Positions 1 to 6,131 of a stretch of DNA of 6,295 bases are shown here, one piece after another (the stretch's first letter is position 1; each line of letters opens with the position of its first letter). The notes beneath the pieces are model-generated. The model ran no database searches. It was not told the DNA's origin and was given only the letters and a program-made list of their open reading frames with translations. A program made the translations under genes and the position numbers. The stretch is from assembly GCA_963926405.1 (NCBI GenBank), contig CAWUXI010000107.1, forward strand, positions 1 to 6,295. The letters run 5' to 3'. This stretch comes from CALSMU01 sp963926405. Its GTDB lineage: Bacteria; Bacteroidota; Bacteroidia; Flavobacteriales_D; Parvicellaceae.

Positions 1-81
1 GGATTGGAAGATGCAGCTCAAATTCAAGCAGATAAAATAATGTCTGAGGCAAATGCAAAGGCAGAAAAAATAAAAGATTAG
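1..81 (+). CDS. C-terminal end of an unidentified protein (partial)
   Basis: Frame 1 is open from the window edge to a TAG at 79-81 and gives 26 residues beginning GLEDAAQIQADKIMSEANAK. The segment is rich in Ala, Lys and Glu/Asp with no Pro or Gly after the first residue, so it is probably a charged amphipathic or coiled-coil helix. It ends 140 bases before recQ, and a promoter-like element lies between, so it need not be in one operon with recQ. I do not recognise the family from so short a tail. The reading frame is supported only by continuity and by its plausible composition, so the call is moderate. Confidence 0.5.
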   Translation, partial: GLEDAAQIQADKIMSEANAKAEKIKD

Positions 82-143
82 AAAAACAATCTAATAAAAA
101 GTGATGCTTAACGACAAAATTTTGATGAATGACGAAAACAAGT

Positions 144-173
144 TTTTTCTCTGAATCTTTTATAGTATATTAG
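144..173 (+). promoter_or_regulatory. Possible weak Bacteroidota-type promoter for recQ
   Basis: TATATTAG at 166-173 matches five of the six fixed positions of the Bacteroidota -7 element TAnnTTTG. TTTT at 144-147 lies 18 bases upstream, the same spacing as in the better promoters of this window. Transcription would start near 180, leaving a leader of about 40 bases before the recQ ATG. The stretch is AT-rich, so a chance match is quite possible. Confidence 0.35.
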
Positions 174-221
174 TAACAACAATTTGAGTAATCGATAAAG
201 TGTCCTTTTGAAAAAAGAAAA

Positions 222-2417
222 ATGCAAGTAGTAGAAAAGTCAATAAAAGCGTCCTTACAGAAATATTTTGGTTTCAGTAGTTTCAAGGGGGAGCAGGAAG
301 AAGTAATTCAAAACCTAATAGACGGAAATAATACTTTTGTTATTATGCCTACAGGTGGTGGTAAGTCAATGTGCTATCAGTTGCCTGCTTTAATGAGCGA
401 GGGAACGGCCATTGTGGTTTCTCCTTTGATTGCCTTAATGAAAAATCAAGTCGATGCACTTCGTTCGGTTAGTGAAGATGACAGTATCGCCCATTTTTTA
501 AACTCGTCATTAAACAAAACAGAGATTGCCCGCGTAAAACAAGACACGATAGATGGTAAAACAAAGTTATTATATGTTGCGCCAGAGTCTTTAACAAAAA
601 AAGAAAATTTAGACTTTTTAAGTAAAATAACAATTTCATTTTTCGCCATTGATGAAGCACATTGCATTTCAGAATGGGGCCACGATTTTAGACCAGAATA
701 CCGGCGTTTAAGGCCGATGATTGAAAGTATCGTTGATGTTCCAATAATTGCATTAACAGCTACAGCTACAACAAAAGTTCAACAAGATATTCAGAAGAAT
801 TTAGGCATGGTAGATGCCAAAGTTTTTAAAGATTCCTTTAACAGAAAGAACCTGTATTATGAGATTAGACAAAAAGTTGATGTTCAAAGAGAGATTATCA
901 AGTTTGTTAAAGCTAGAGAAGGAAAATCTGGAATTATTTATTGCTTAAGCAGAAAGAAAGTAGAGGAACTCGCTCAAGTATTACAAGTAAATGGCATAAA
1001 AGCACTTCCTTATCATGCGGGGTTAGATGCGCACACCAGAGTAAGGCATCAAGATATGTTTTTAATGGAGGATGCTGATGTTATTTGTGCTACCATAGCA
1101 TTTGGAATGGGAATTGACAAGCCAGATGTAAGGTTTGTTATTCATCATGACATTCCAAAATCACTAGAGAGTTATTATCAGGAAACAGGAAGAGCAGGAA
1201 GAGATGGTGGAGAAGGACATTGTGTCGCTTTTTATAGCTATAAAGATATTGAGAAATTAGAAAAATTTCTACATGGTAAACCTGTTGCAGAACAAGAAAT
1301 AGGAAATCAACTTTTACAGGAGGTTGTAGCCTATTCAGAAACCAGTATGAATAGAAGAAAGTTTCTGTTACATTACTTCGGTGAGGAGTTTGATGAAATA
1401 AATGGAGAAGGAGCCGATATGTGTGATAACTCAAGATTTCCTAAAGAAAAAACGGAAGGAAAAGAGGATGTTCACTTAGTATTAAGAACAATCAAAAGCA
1501 TAGTAGGAAAGCATAAAGTGAAATACTTTGTTGATATTTTATCCGGGAATATTACGAGTGAAATTACGACCTATAAACACAACACCAGTGAGTTTTTTGG
1601 TGCAGGTAAAGATAAAGATCCCTTGTTTTGGAATGCAGCACTTCGTCAAGTAATAGTCGCTGGATTAGTTGAGAAAGAAATTGAAAGCTATGGAACTCTA
1701 TTTTTAAAGGAAGCAGGTGAAGAGTTTATCTCGAATCCTAAATCATTTATGTTGATTAAAGAGCATAACTATAGCGATACTGACGATTCTAATATTGTTT
1801 TAAATCAAAAAGGAGGAAGAGCCTCTGATGAAGTGCTTTTTAAAATGCTAAAAGATTTAAGAAAGGAAATTGCGAAGAGCAAAAACGTTCCTCCTTTTGT
1901 GGTTTTTCAAGACCCCTCTCTAGAAGATATGACATTGCAGTATCCTATTTCTATGGAGGAGCTTCAAAATATAGTGGGAGTTGGTCAAGGTAAAGCAAAA
2001 AGATATGGTCAACCATTTTTGGATGTTATAATCCAGTACGTTGATGAAAATGATATCGAGCGCCCTGAGGATTTCGTAGTTAAATCAATTGTAAATAAAA
2101 GTGGATCAAAAGTTAGTATTATTAGGAATATTGACAAAAAATTACCCCTTGAAGATATTGCGAAAGCCCAAGGCAAAAAAATCGATGAACTTATAACGGA
2201 GATTGAAGCTATTGTTGCTTCAGGAACTAAAATAAATATAGATTATCATTTAAATGAGCTATTGGACGAAGATGCTCAAGAGGAAATATTTGAGTATTTT
2301 ATGGATGAAGCAGATACAGATTCTATTGAGGCAGCCCTTAAAGAATTTGATGAAGATTATTCAGAAGAAGAACTTAAGCTGATGAGAATTAAGTTTATGA
2401 GTGAAGTTGCCAACTAA
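222..2417 (+). CDS. recQ: ATP-dependent DNA helicase RecQ, long form with C-terminal HTH extension
   Basis: A 3'-5' superfamily 2 DNA helicase acting in recombinational repair and stalled-fork processing. Motifs in order: motif 0 with Gln25 (FKGEQEEVI); Walker A TGGGKS at 44-49; DEAH at 144-147, followed directly by the RecQ aromatic-rich loop (CISEWGHDFRPEY); ALTATAT at 177-183; motif V around FGMGIDKPDV (294-303); motif VI QETGRAGRDG at 320-329. A RQC winged-helix region follows at about 410-525, an HRDC domain at about 533-612, and then a roughly 120-residue acidic tail resembling the HTH_40 domain seen at the end of some RecQ proteins. At 731 residues it is longer than E. coli RecQ (about 610). 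The zinc subdomain is degenerate: the position of the first Cys ligand is Asn377, and only Cys401 remains in the segment holding the other three. The ATG at 222 places the usual RecQ N-terminus correctly. No Shine-Dalgarno is seen, only an A-rich leader, as is normal in this phylum. I see no clear intrinsic terminator after the gene. Confidence 0.96.
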   Translation: MQVVEKSIKASLQKYFGFSSFKGEQEEVIQNLIDGNNTFVIMPTGGGKSMCYQLPALMSEGTAIVVSPLIALMKNQVDALRSVSEDDSIAHFLNSSLNKTEIARVKQDTIDGKTKLLYVAPESLTKKENLDFLSKITISFFAIDEAHCISEWGHDFRPEYRRLRPMIESIVDVPIIALTATATTKVQQDIQKNLGMVDAKVFKDSFNRKNLYYEIRQKVDVQREIIKFVKAREGKSGIIYCLSRKKVEELAQVLQVNGIKALPYHAGLDAHTRVRHQDMFLMEDADVICATIAFGMGIDKPDVRFVIHHDIPKSLESYYQETGRAGRDGGEGHCVAFYSYKDIEKLEKFLHGKPVAEQEIGNQLLQEVVAYSETSMNRRKFLLHYFGEEFDEINGEGADMCDNSRFPKEKTEGKEDVHLVLRTIKSIVGKHKVKYFVDILSGNITSEITTYKHNTSEFFGAGKDKDPLFWNAALRQVIVAGLVEKEIESYGTLFLKEAGEEFISNPKSFMLIKEHNYSDTDDSNIVLNQKGGRASDEVLFKMLKDLRKEIAKSKNVPPFVVFQDPSLEDMTLQYPISMEELQNIVGVGQGKAKRYGQPFLDVIIQYVDENDIERPEDFVVKSIVNKSGSKVSIIRNIDKKLPLEDIAKAQGKKIDELITEIEAIVASGTKINIDYHLNELLDEDAQEEIFEYFMDEADTDSIEAALKEFDEDYSEEELKLMRIKFMSEVAN

Positions 2418-2440
2418 ATGAAACCAACTTTTTACATTTC

Positions 2441-2469
2441 TTACCGTTTACGTTAAAATTTTTACCGTT
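2441..2469 (+). repeat. Direct repeat TTACCGTT x2 with a related middle copy
   Basis: TTACCGTT occurs exactly at 2441-2448 and 2462-2469, with starts 21 bases apart (about two helical turns). A similar TTTACGTT lies at 2447-2454. The array ends 24 bases before the -33 box of the downstream promoter, a plausible place for an activator or repressor site. The function is inferred; the repeats are short. Confidence 0.4.
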
Positions 2470-2507
2470 GCTTAATAAATAGTGTCTTAAGTCTTTGAGA
2501 AAGCAAC
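2467..2507. repeat. 7-bp inverted repeat spanning the -33 box
   Basis: GTTGCTT at 2467-2473 is the exact reverse complement of AAGCAAC at 2501-2507, with 27 bases between. The left arm overlaps the last TTACCGTT copy, and the right arm sits between the -33 and -7 elements of the promoter for the secreted protein gene. It could be an operator or chance; the loop is too long for a convincing RNA hairpin. Confidence 0.25.
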
Positions 2508-2523
2508 TGTCTGTTTATATTTG
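2494..2523 (+). promoter_or_regulatory. Bacteroidota-type promoter of the T9SS cargo gene
   Basis: TTTG at 2494-2497, an 18-base spacer and TATATTTG at 2516-2523 match the Bacteroidota primary sigma factor consensus (TTTG / TAnnTTTG) at every fixed position. Transcription would begin near 2530, giving an AT-rich leader of about 40 bases to the ATG at 2570. This is the best promoter in the window and implies that the gene is transcribed separately from recQ. Confidence 0.75.
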
Positions 2524-2569
2524 TGTTCTTAAAAAAAAGAATTAATTCTAATAGAAAATAAAATCAATT

Positions 2570-4387
2570 ATGAAAAAAGTTTACTTAAGTATGGCAATGT
2601 TGGCTGTTAGCGGAAGTTTATTCGCACAGGCACCTACTGCACAGAGAGAACTATTCTCTACAAAAAAAATTAACACAGTAGCTGAGGCACCTTTGCAAAA
2701 TAAGGCCCTTGGAGTCAGTTATTTAATTTCAGATTTCTCGGTTCCTGGAGATTGGGTTCTTGACAATGATGCTCAAACAGCACCTATGGGATGGACTATT
2801 GATGCAGTTAATAACTCTTGGTACTTCAATAATGGAATAGCTTCTACTTCAGGAGGGAATTACTTAGAGTTAAACAATGGTAATCCATCCTCAGGAAGCC
2901 CTGCACCTTCAAACTCTACGTTTACTGCAACAACTGCTGTACCAATAGATGTACTAACTTTAACTGGTGGTACTTCTGACGTAACCATTCAATTCGAACA
3001 GTATGGTGCCAGATTCGTTGATATGCAAGAAGTGCAAGTAAGTACGGATGGTATTACTTTTGTAACGGTAGGAAATAACGATGATATTCCAAACTTCACA
3101 AGTACAGGTGGAGCTCCTTATTCCAATCCAATGCTGCGAAGTTATGATATATCCACTGAAATTGCTGGAAGCCCAAGTACTGTTTGGATTCGTTTTAGCT
3201 GGTCTCCAGGAGGACAAAACATAACATACGGGTGGTTTGTTGATGATGTAAATATTGTTACTAAACCAAATAATGATATTAAAACAGGAGATAGCGATTG
3301 GGGATCTGTAGGATTGCACTACTACCAAATTCCTTTAACGCAAGTTGCTCCTATTGATTTTTGGACTATGGTATCAAATGAAGGATCTGACACACAAACA
3401 GGGGTTATGTTAAATGTAGATGTAAATTCTGGTGCAAACACAGGGTCTAGTGCAGGTGTTTCCATTGCTGCTACAGCTTCTGATAGCCTTGTAGTAACTA
3501 GTTTATTTACACCTTCAGCAAATGGGACTTATACTTTTACAATGGATATCACTGCTGATTTAGTAGATGATGTACCTGCCAATAATGTGTTGACTGGAAA
3601 TTCATTTGTTGTAAATGATTATATCTACGCGAGAGATACGGATGGAAATCCTTCTCCTGGTGGTGGTGAAGATAATGGTTCTCCTGGAGATTTTGGCTTC
3701 GAAGCAGGATCTTACTTTGATGCCTTTGCGACAGAACAAGTTTACGGAATTGACGTAACGATTGGAGCTGGCACTCCAGTCGGAACTGTTATTTATGGTA
3801 AATTATATGTGTTTGATGCTGCTGCTGGTGATTTTGTTTATGCAGATGAAACTGCTGAATATACTACAGTAACTGGAGACGTTGGAAGTGAGAAGACATT
3901 GGTGTTATTTACTTACCCTACCTTAAATGCAGGTGACACTTACTTAGTTATGGTAGGATGTTATTCTGAATTTTACTATGGTACTAGTGGATACTCTCCA
4001 GATCAAACAAGTTTCATCACATACGGCGGGTGGAATGGTTCTGGTAGCCAGTATTACACAAATGGAACTCCAATGGTAAGATTAAACTTTGACCCTTCAA
4101 TAGGAATTGCGGAGATTTCTCAAACAGGAGCTGTTTTAGGACAAAACATGCCAAACCCATTTGACAATAACTCAACTATTAACTTCGAATTAACGAACAC
4201 ATCTGATGTTCAGTTTGAGTTTGTTGACATGACAGGGAAAATTGTTAAAACAATCGATTTAGGTACATTAACCAACGGGTCTCACAGTATTCAAGTTGAT
4301 GCTACTGAATTTGCTTCAGGGGTATATTACTATTCTTTAGTTTCTGAAGGAAGTAAAATCACTAGCAAAATGATTGTACAGAAATAA
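2570..4387 (+). CDS. Secreted protein with T9SS type A C-terminal sorting domain
   Basis: An exported protein of 605 residues and unknown specific function. Residues 1-19 form a Sec signal peptide (MKK, hydrophobic core, then LFA before Gln20, the usual Bacteroidota cleavage setting). Residues about 50-230 look like a jelly-roll or MAM-like 'choice-of-anchor J' beta domain: WTID and NNSWYFNNG near its start, and WFVDDVNIV at 222-230 as its typical end. Residues about 232-345 resemble a CARDB/Ig-like beta domain. Residues about 350-510 form a further beta-rich part that I do not recognise; it opens with a Gly/Pro/Asp-rich loop (PSPGGGEDNGSPGDFG). Residues about 521-605 are the type IX (Por) sorting domain: LGQNMPNPF, then FVDMTGKIV, then a GVYYYSL and KMIVQK ending. 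It should cross the outer membrane by T9SS, with removal of the tail and surface attachment or release. No catalytic motif is visible, so adhesion or a structural role is only a guess. It has its own promoter and terminator, so it is probably monocistronic. The start is supported by the signal peptide. Confidence 0.9.
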   Translation: MKKVYLSMAMLAVSGSLFAQAPTAQRELFSTKKINTVAEAPLQNKALGVSYLISDFSVPGDWVLDNDAQTAPMGWTIDAVNNSWYFNNGIASTSGGNYLELNNGNPSSGSPAPSNSTFTATTAVPIDVLTLTGGTSDVTIQFEQYGARFVDMQEVQVSTDGITFVTVGNNDDIPNFTSTGGAPYSNPMLRSYDISTEIAGSPSTVWIRFSWSPGGQNITYGWFVDDVNIVTKPNNDIKTGDSDWGSVGLHYYQIPLTQVAPIDFWTMVSNEGSDTQTGVMLNVDVNSGANTGSSAGVSIAATASDSLVVTSLFTPSANGTYTFTMDITADLVDDVPANNVLTGNSFVVNDYIYARDTDGNPSPGGGEDNGSPGDFGFEAGSYFDAFATEQVYGIDVTIGAGTPVGTVIYGKLYVFDAAAGDFVYADETAEYTTVTGDVGSEKTLVLFTYPTLNAGDTYLVMVGCYSEFYYGTSGYSPDQTSFITYGGWNGSGSQYYTNGTPMVRLNFDPSIGIAEISQTGAVLGQNMPNPFDNNSTINFELTNTSDVQFEFVDMTGKIVKTIDLGTLTNGSHSIQVDATEFASGVYYYSLVSEGSKITSKMIVQK

Positions 4388-4388
4388 C

Positions 4389-4414
4389 CATTACCATACA
4401 ACAGTAATGTTTTT
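4389..4414 (+). terminator. Small hairpin plus T-run just after the cargo gene stop
   Basis: CATTAC at 4389-4394 pairs with GTAATG at 4404-4409 across a 9-base loop and is followed by TTTTT (4410-4414). The stem has only two G-C pairs and is weak alone. It directly precedes the strong terminator and may be an auxiliary stop or a 3'-end stabilising hairpin. Confidence 0.35.
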
Positions 4415-4452
4415 AAAAAGGGCTGTCTCGATGAGGTAGCCCTTTTTGTTTT
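4415..4452 (+). terminator. Strong intrinsic terminator of the T9SS cargo gene
   Basis: AAAAAGGGCT (4415-4424) pairs perfectly with AGCCCTTTTT (4438-4447). The 13-base loop can itself close with CTC/GAG around GAT. The arm runs into TTTTTGTTTT. It lies 28 bases after the stop codon. The flanking A and T runs mean it could also stop transcription on the opposite strand. Confidence 0.9.
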
Positions 4453-4498
4453 AAGGAGATATTCGATTTTAAAAGAATAAAATAGTTTCGAACTATGT

Positions 4499-4528
4499 TT
4501 TAAGTTCACATACTTTGTTGTACATTTG
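4499..4528 (+). promoter_or_regulatory. Promoter of the tRNA-Leu gene
   Basis: TACATTTG at 4521-4528 is an exact TAnnTTTG -7 element. TTTA at 4499-4502 sits 18 bases upstream, a 3-of-4 match to the -33 TTTG at the same spacing as the other promoters here. Transcription would start near 4535, giving a 5' extension of about 35 bases for RNase P to remove. It may also supply transcription to tig by read-through. Confidence 0.6.
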
Positions 4529-4569
4529 CACTCCAATTTTGACGAAAGAGTCAATTCAATTTGAACAAT

Positions 4570-4651
4570 GCGGATGTGGTGGAATTGGTAGACACGCTAG
4601 ACTTAGGATCTAGTGCCGCAAGGTGTGAGAGTTCGAGTCTCTCCATCCGTA
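4570..4651 (+). tRNA. tRNA-Leu (anticodon UAG)
   Basis: The full cloverleaf can be drawn. The acceptor stem GCGGATG (4570-4576) pairs with CATCCGT (4644-4650), with a G1-U72 wobble, and the discriminator A is at 4651. The D stem is GTG/CAC (4579-4581, 4593-4595) around a loop with TTGGTAGA. The anticodon stem is CTAGA/TCTAG with loop CTTAGGA and anticodon TAG at 4604-4606, decoding CUN leucine codons. A long variable arm (4614-4626) folds as a short stem with a GCAA tetraloop, marking a class II tRNA. The T arm is GAGAG-TTCGAGT-CTCTC at 4627-4643. The discriminator A and the long variable arm both fit leucine. CCA is not encoded (CTG follows), so it must be added after transcription. Confidence 0.97.
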
Positions 4652-4658
4652 CTGCATT

Positions 4659-4696
4659 AAAAGGCATCGTGCCAGCGCACGATGCCTTTTGTATTT
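4659..4696 (+). terminator. Strong intrinsic terminator after tRNA-Leu
   Basis: A perfect 14-bp stem: AAAAGGCATCGTGC at 4659-4672 and GCACGATGCCTTTT at 4677-4690, with loop CAGC, then GTATTT. It begins 8 bases after the tRNA. The ATG at 4682-4684, in frame with tig, is part of the 3' arm and so is very unlikely to be a start codon. Only 30 bases separate the end of this element from the tig start, and I see no promoter in them. Confidence 0.88.
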
Positions 4697-4726
4697 AAAA
4701 AAATAAATAAAAGAACAACCATAAAT

Positions 4727-6082
4727 ATGGATATTCAACAAAACAACTCAGACAAACTTAATGCAGTTTTAACTGTAAAAATTGCAAACTCGGACTACAG
4801 CGATCAATATGAGAAATCATTAAAATCTTATAGGAAGCAAGTTCAAATGCCTGGATTTAGATCTGGACAAGTTCCAACTACCGTAATTAAGAAAAAGTAT
4901 GGTCCATCAATTTTGGCTGAGGAAATTGATAAATTGTTGAACGATGCGCTTCATAAACACATTACAGAAAACAACTTAAATGTCTTAGGGAACCCAATGC
5001 CCGTTGTTGACGATAAGATCGATATTGATTGGAAAAACCCTGGCGATTTTGAATTTTCTTATGAAATTGGGATAGCTCCAGATTTTGAAGTTAAATTGAC
5101 AGCAAAAGATAAACATACATATTACAAAGTAAAAGTTGATAAAACATTGGTCGACAAGCAACTGGATGATTTTGCAAAAAGATACGGCAAACTATCTTCA
5201 ACGGATGTAAGCAATGAAAAAGACATGATTATGTCTCACTTCACAGAGTTGGATGAAAATGACAAACCAGTTGATGGTGGCTTTTCTCATTCTTCTACAG
5301 TATCGGTTGAATTTACAGAAGATAAAAAAGCAAAGAAAAAATTAATTGGATTAAAAGTTAATGATAAATTAATCCTTGATCCAAGAACAATTTCTAGAGG
5401 TGAATCAGATTTAGCAGCAATGTTAAATATTTCGACCGAAAGAGCAGCTGCTTATACTAGGAATGTAGAGTTAAAAGTTACTGATGTTAAAAGTTTAGCG
5501 CCGGCAGAGATTAATCAAGAGCTGTTTGATAAAATTTATGGAGAAGGAGCTGTTACAACTGCCGAAGATTTTAGACTAAGAATTGAAAGTGAGCTTTCTG
5601 GAATGTTTGTTAAAGACAGTGATAAAGTTTTCAAAAGAGATTTGACCGAAAGCATTGTTAAAAAGTTAAAATTAGCTTTGCCGAATGCGTTTTTAAAGAA
5701 ATGGATCCTTTCTTCTAGTAAGGAGGAAATAACTCTTGAGCAAGTAGAAGCTGAATACGAGCAGTATTCTGAAAGCTTAAAATGGCAATTAGTAGAGAAC
5801 AAGATTATCAAAGACAATGACATTAAAGTTGACAATGAAGAGGTTGTTGATTTCACTAAAGAACTATTGTCAGGTCAATATGCGCAATATGGCATGATGG
5901 TTCCAGATGATGCGGAAATGAATAAGTATGCTCAAAATGTTCTTTCTAATGAGGAAGAAGCCCGTAAAATATACGATTCATTATACGATCAAAAAGTTCT
6001 TACCTTCTTAAAAAATACGGTCAAAATTAATGAGAAAGAAATTAGTTACGAGGATTTTGCTAAGTTAGCATCAAAGGCGTAA
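4727..6082 (+). CDS. tig: Trigger factor (ribosome-associated chaperone)
   Basis: Binds the ribosome beside the exit tunnel and shields nascent chains. I start it at the ATG at 4727 (451 residues, MDIQQNNSDK), not at the longer in-frame ATG at 4682, which lies inside the preceding terminator hairpin and would add a Lys/Arg/Thr/Asn-rich head. With this start the ribosome-docking signature PGFRSGQVP has its Gly-Phe-Arg at 43-45, the numbering of the E. coli GFRKG loop. The N-terminal ribosome-binding domain covers about 1-115. The FKBP-like domain position covers about 160-255, but has KKLIGLKVND where canonical trigger factors have an IPGFE-type motif, so prolyl isomerase activity is doubtful. 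The helical C-terminal chaperone arms cover about 258-451 and include LPNAFLKKW near 318. Length is close to E. coli trigger factor (432). There is no Shine-Dalgarno and no recognisable promoter of its own, so it may depend on read-through from the tRNA unit or on a promoter I cannot see. rbfA follows after 49 bases. Confidence 0.94.
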   Translation: MDIQQNNSDKLNAVLTVKIANSDYSDQYEKSLKSYRKQVQMPGFRSGQVPTTVIKKKYGPSILAEEIDKLLNDALHKHITENNLNVLGNPMPVVDDKIDIDWKNPGDFEFSYEIGIAPDFEVKLTAKDKHTYYKVKVDKTLVDKQLDDFAKRYGKLSSTDVSNEKDMIMSHFTELDENDKPVDGGFSHSSTVSVEFTEDKKAKKKLIGLKVNDKLILDPRTISRGESDLAAMLNISTERAAAYTRNVELKVTDVKSLAPAEINQELFDKIYGEGAVTTAEDFRLRIESELSGMFVKDSDKVFKRDLTESIVKKLKLALPNAFLKKWILSSSKEEITLEQVEAEYEQYSESLKWQLVENKIIKDNDIKVDNEEVVDFTKELLSGQYAQYGMMVPDDAEMNKYAQNVLSNEEEARKIYDSLYDQKVLTFLKNTVKINEKEISYEDFAKLASKA

Positions 6083-6093
6083 TTCATTCTTAA

Positions 6094-6123
6094 TTTCAAT
6101 TATCCAAGGTTAAAATACATTTG
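6094..6123 (+). promoter_or_regulatory. Promoter-like element immediately before rbfA
   Basis: TACATTTG at 6116-6123 is an exact TAnnTTTG -7 element, identical to that of the tRNA-Leu promoter. TTTC at 6094-6097 lies 18 bases upstream and matches 3 of 4 -33 positions. The element ends only 8 bases before the rbfA ATG, so the transcript would have almost no leader. It is either a promoter for a near-leaderless mRNA or a chance match in an AT-rich gap. Confidence 0.5.
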
Positions 6124-6131
6124 TATTTGTT

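Noticed and set aside
77..95. Hairpin ATTAGA / TCTAAT around the stop codon of the first partial gene
   Set aside because: It has only 6 AT-rich base pairs, and on the + strand an A-run, not a T-run, follows, so it does not look like a terminator for that gene. In the - direction it is followed by Ts, but no - strand gene is seen to use it.
1138..1434. 98-residue open frame on the - strand inside recQ
   Set aside because: It is a shadow of the conserved RecQ motif VI and zinc-subdomain region, with low-complexity Leu/His/Phe composition and no supporting signals.
2960..3328. 122-residue open frame on the - strand inside the secreted protein gene
   Set aside because: It lies antisense to a well-supported gene, has no signal peptide, family motif or promoter, and its Ser/Thr/Ile-rich composition is what the complement of the + frame gives.
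4461..4492. Imperfect stem TTCGATTTTA / TAAAATAGTTTCGAA upstream of the tRNA promoter
   Set aside because: Pairing needs a bulge of about five bases and is mostly A-T in an AT-rich region, so chance explains it.
4330..4554. 74-residue open frame on the - strand over the terminator and tRNA promoter
   Set aside because: It runs through the strong terminator and the end of the secreted protein gene and has no family resemblance.
4570..4727. tRNA-Leu as an integration (att) site for a mobile element
   Set aside because: tRNA genes are frequent integration sites, but there is no integrase, no repeated copy of the tRNA 3' end in the window, and a housekeeping gene (tig) follows directly.
5536..5856. 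106-residue open frame on the - strand inside tig
   Set aside because: It is Ser/Leu-rich antisense to the trigger factor chaperone domain, with no recognisable start region or family.
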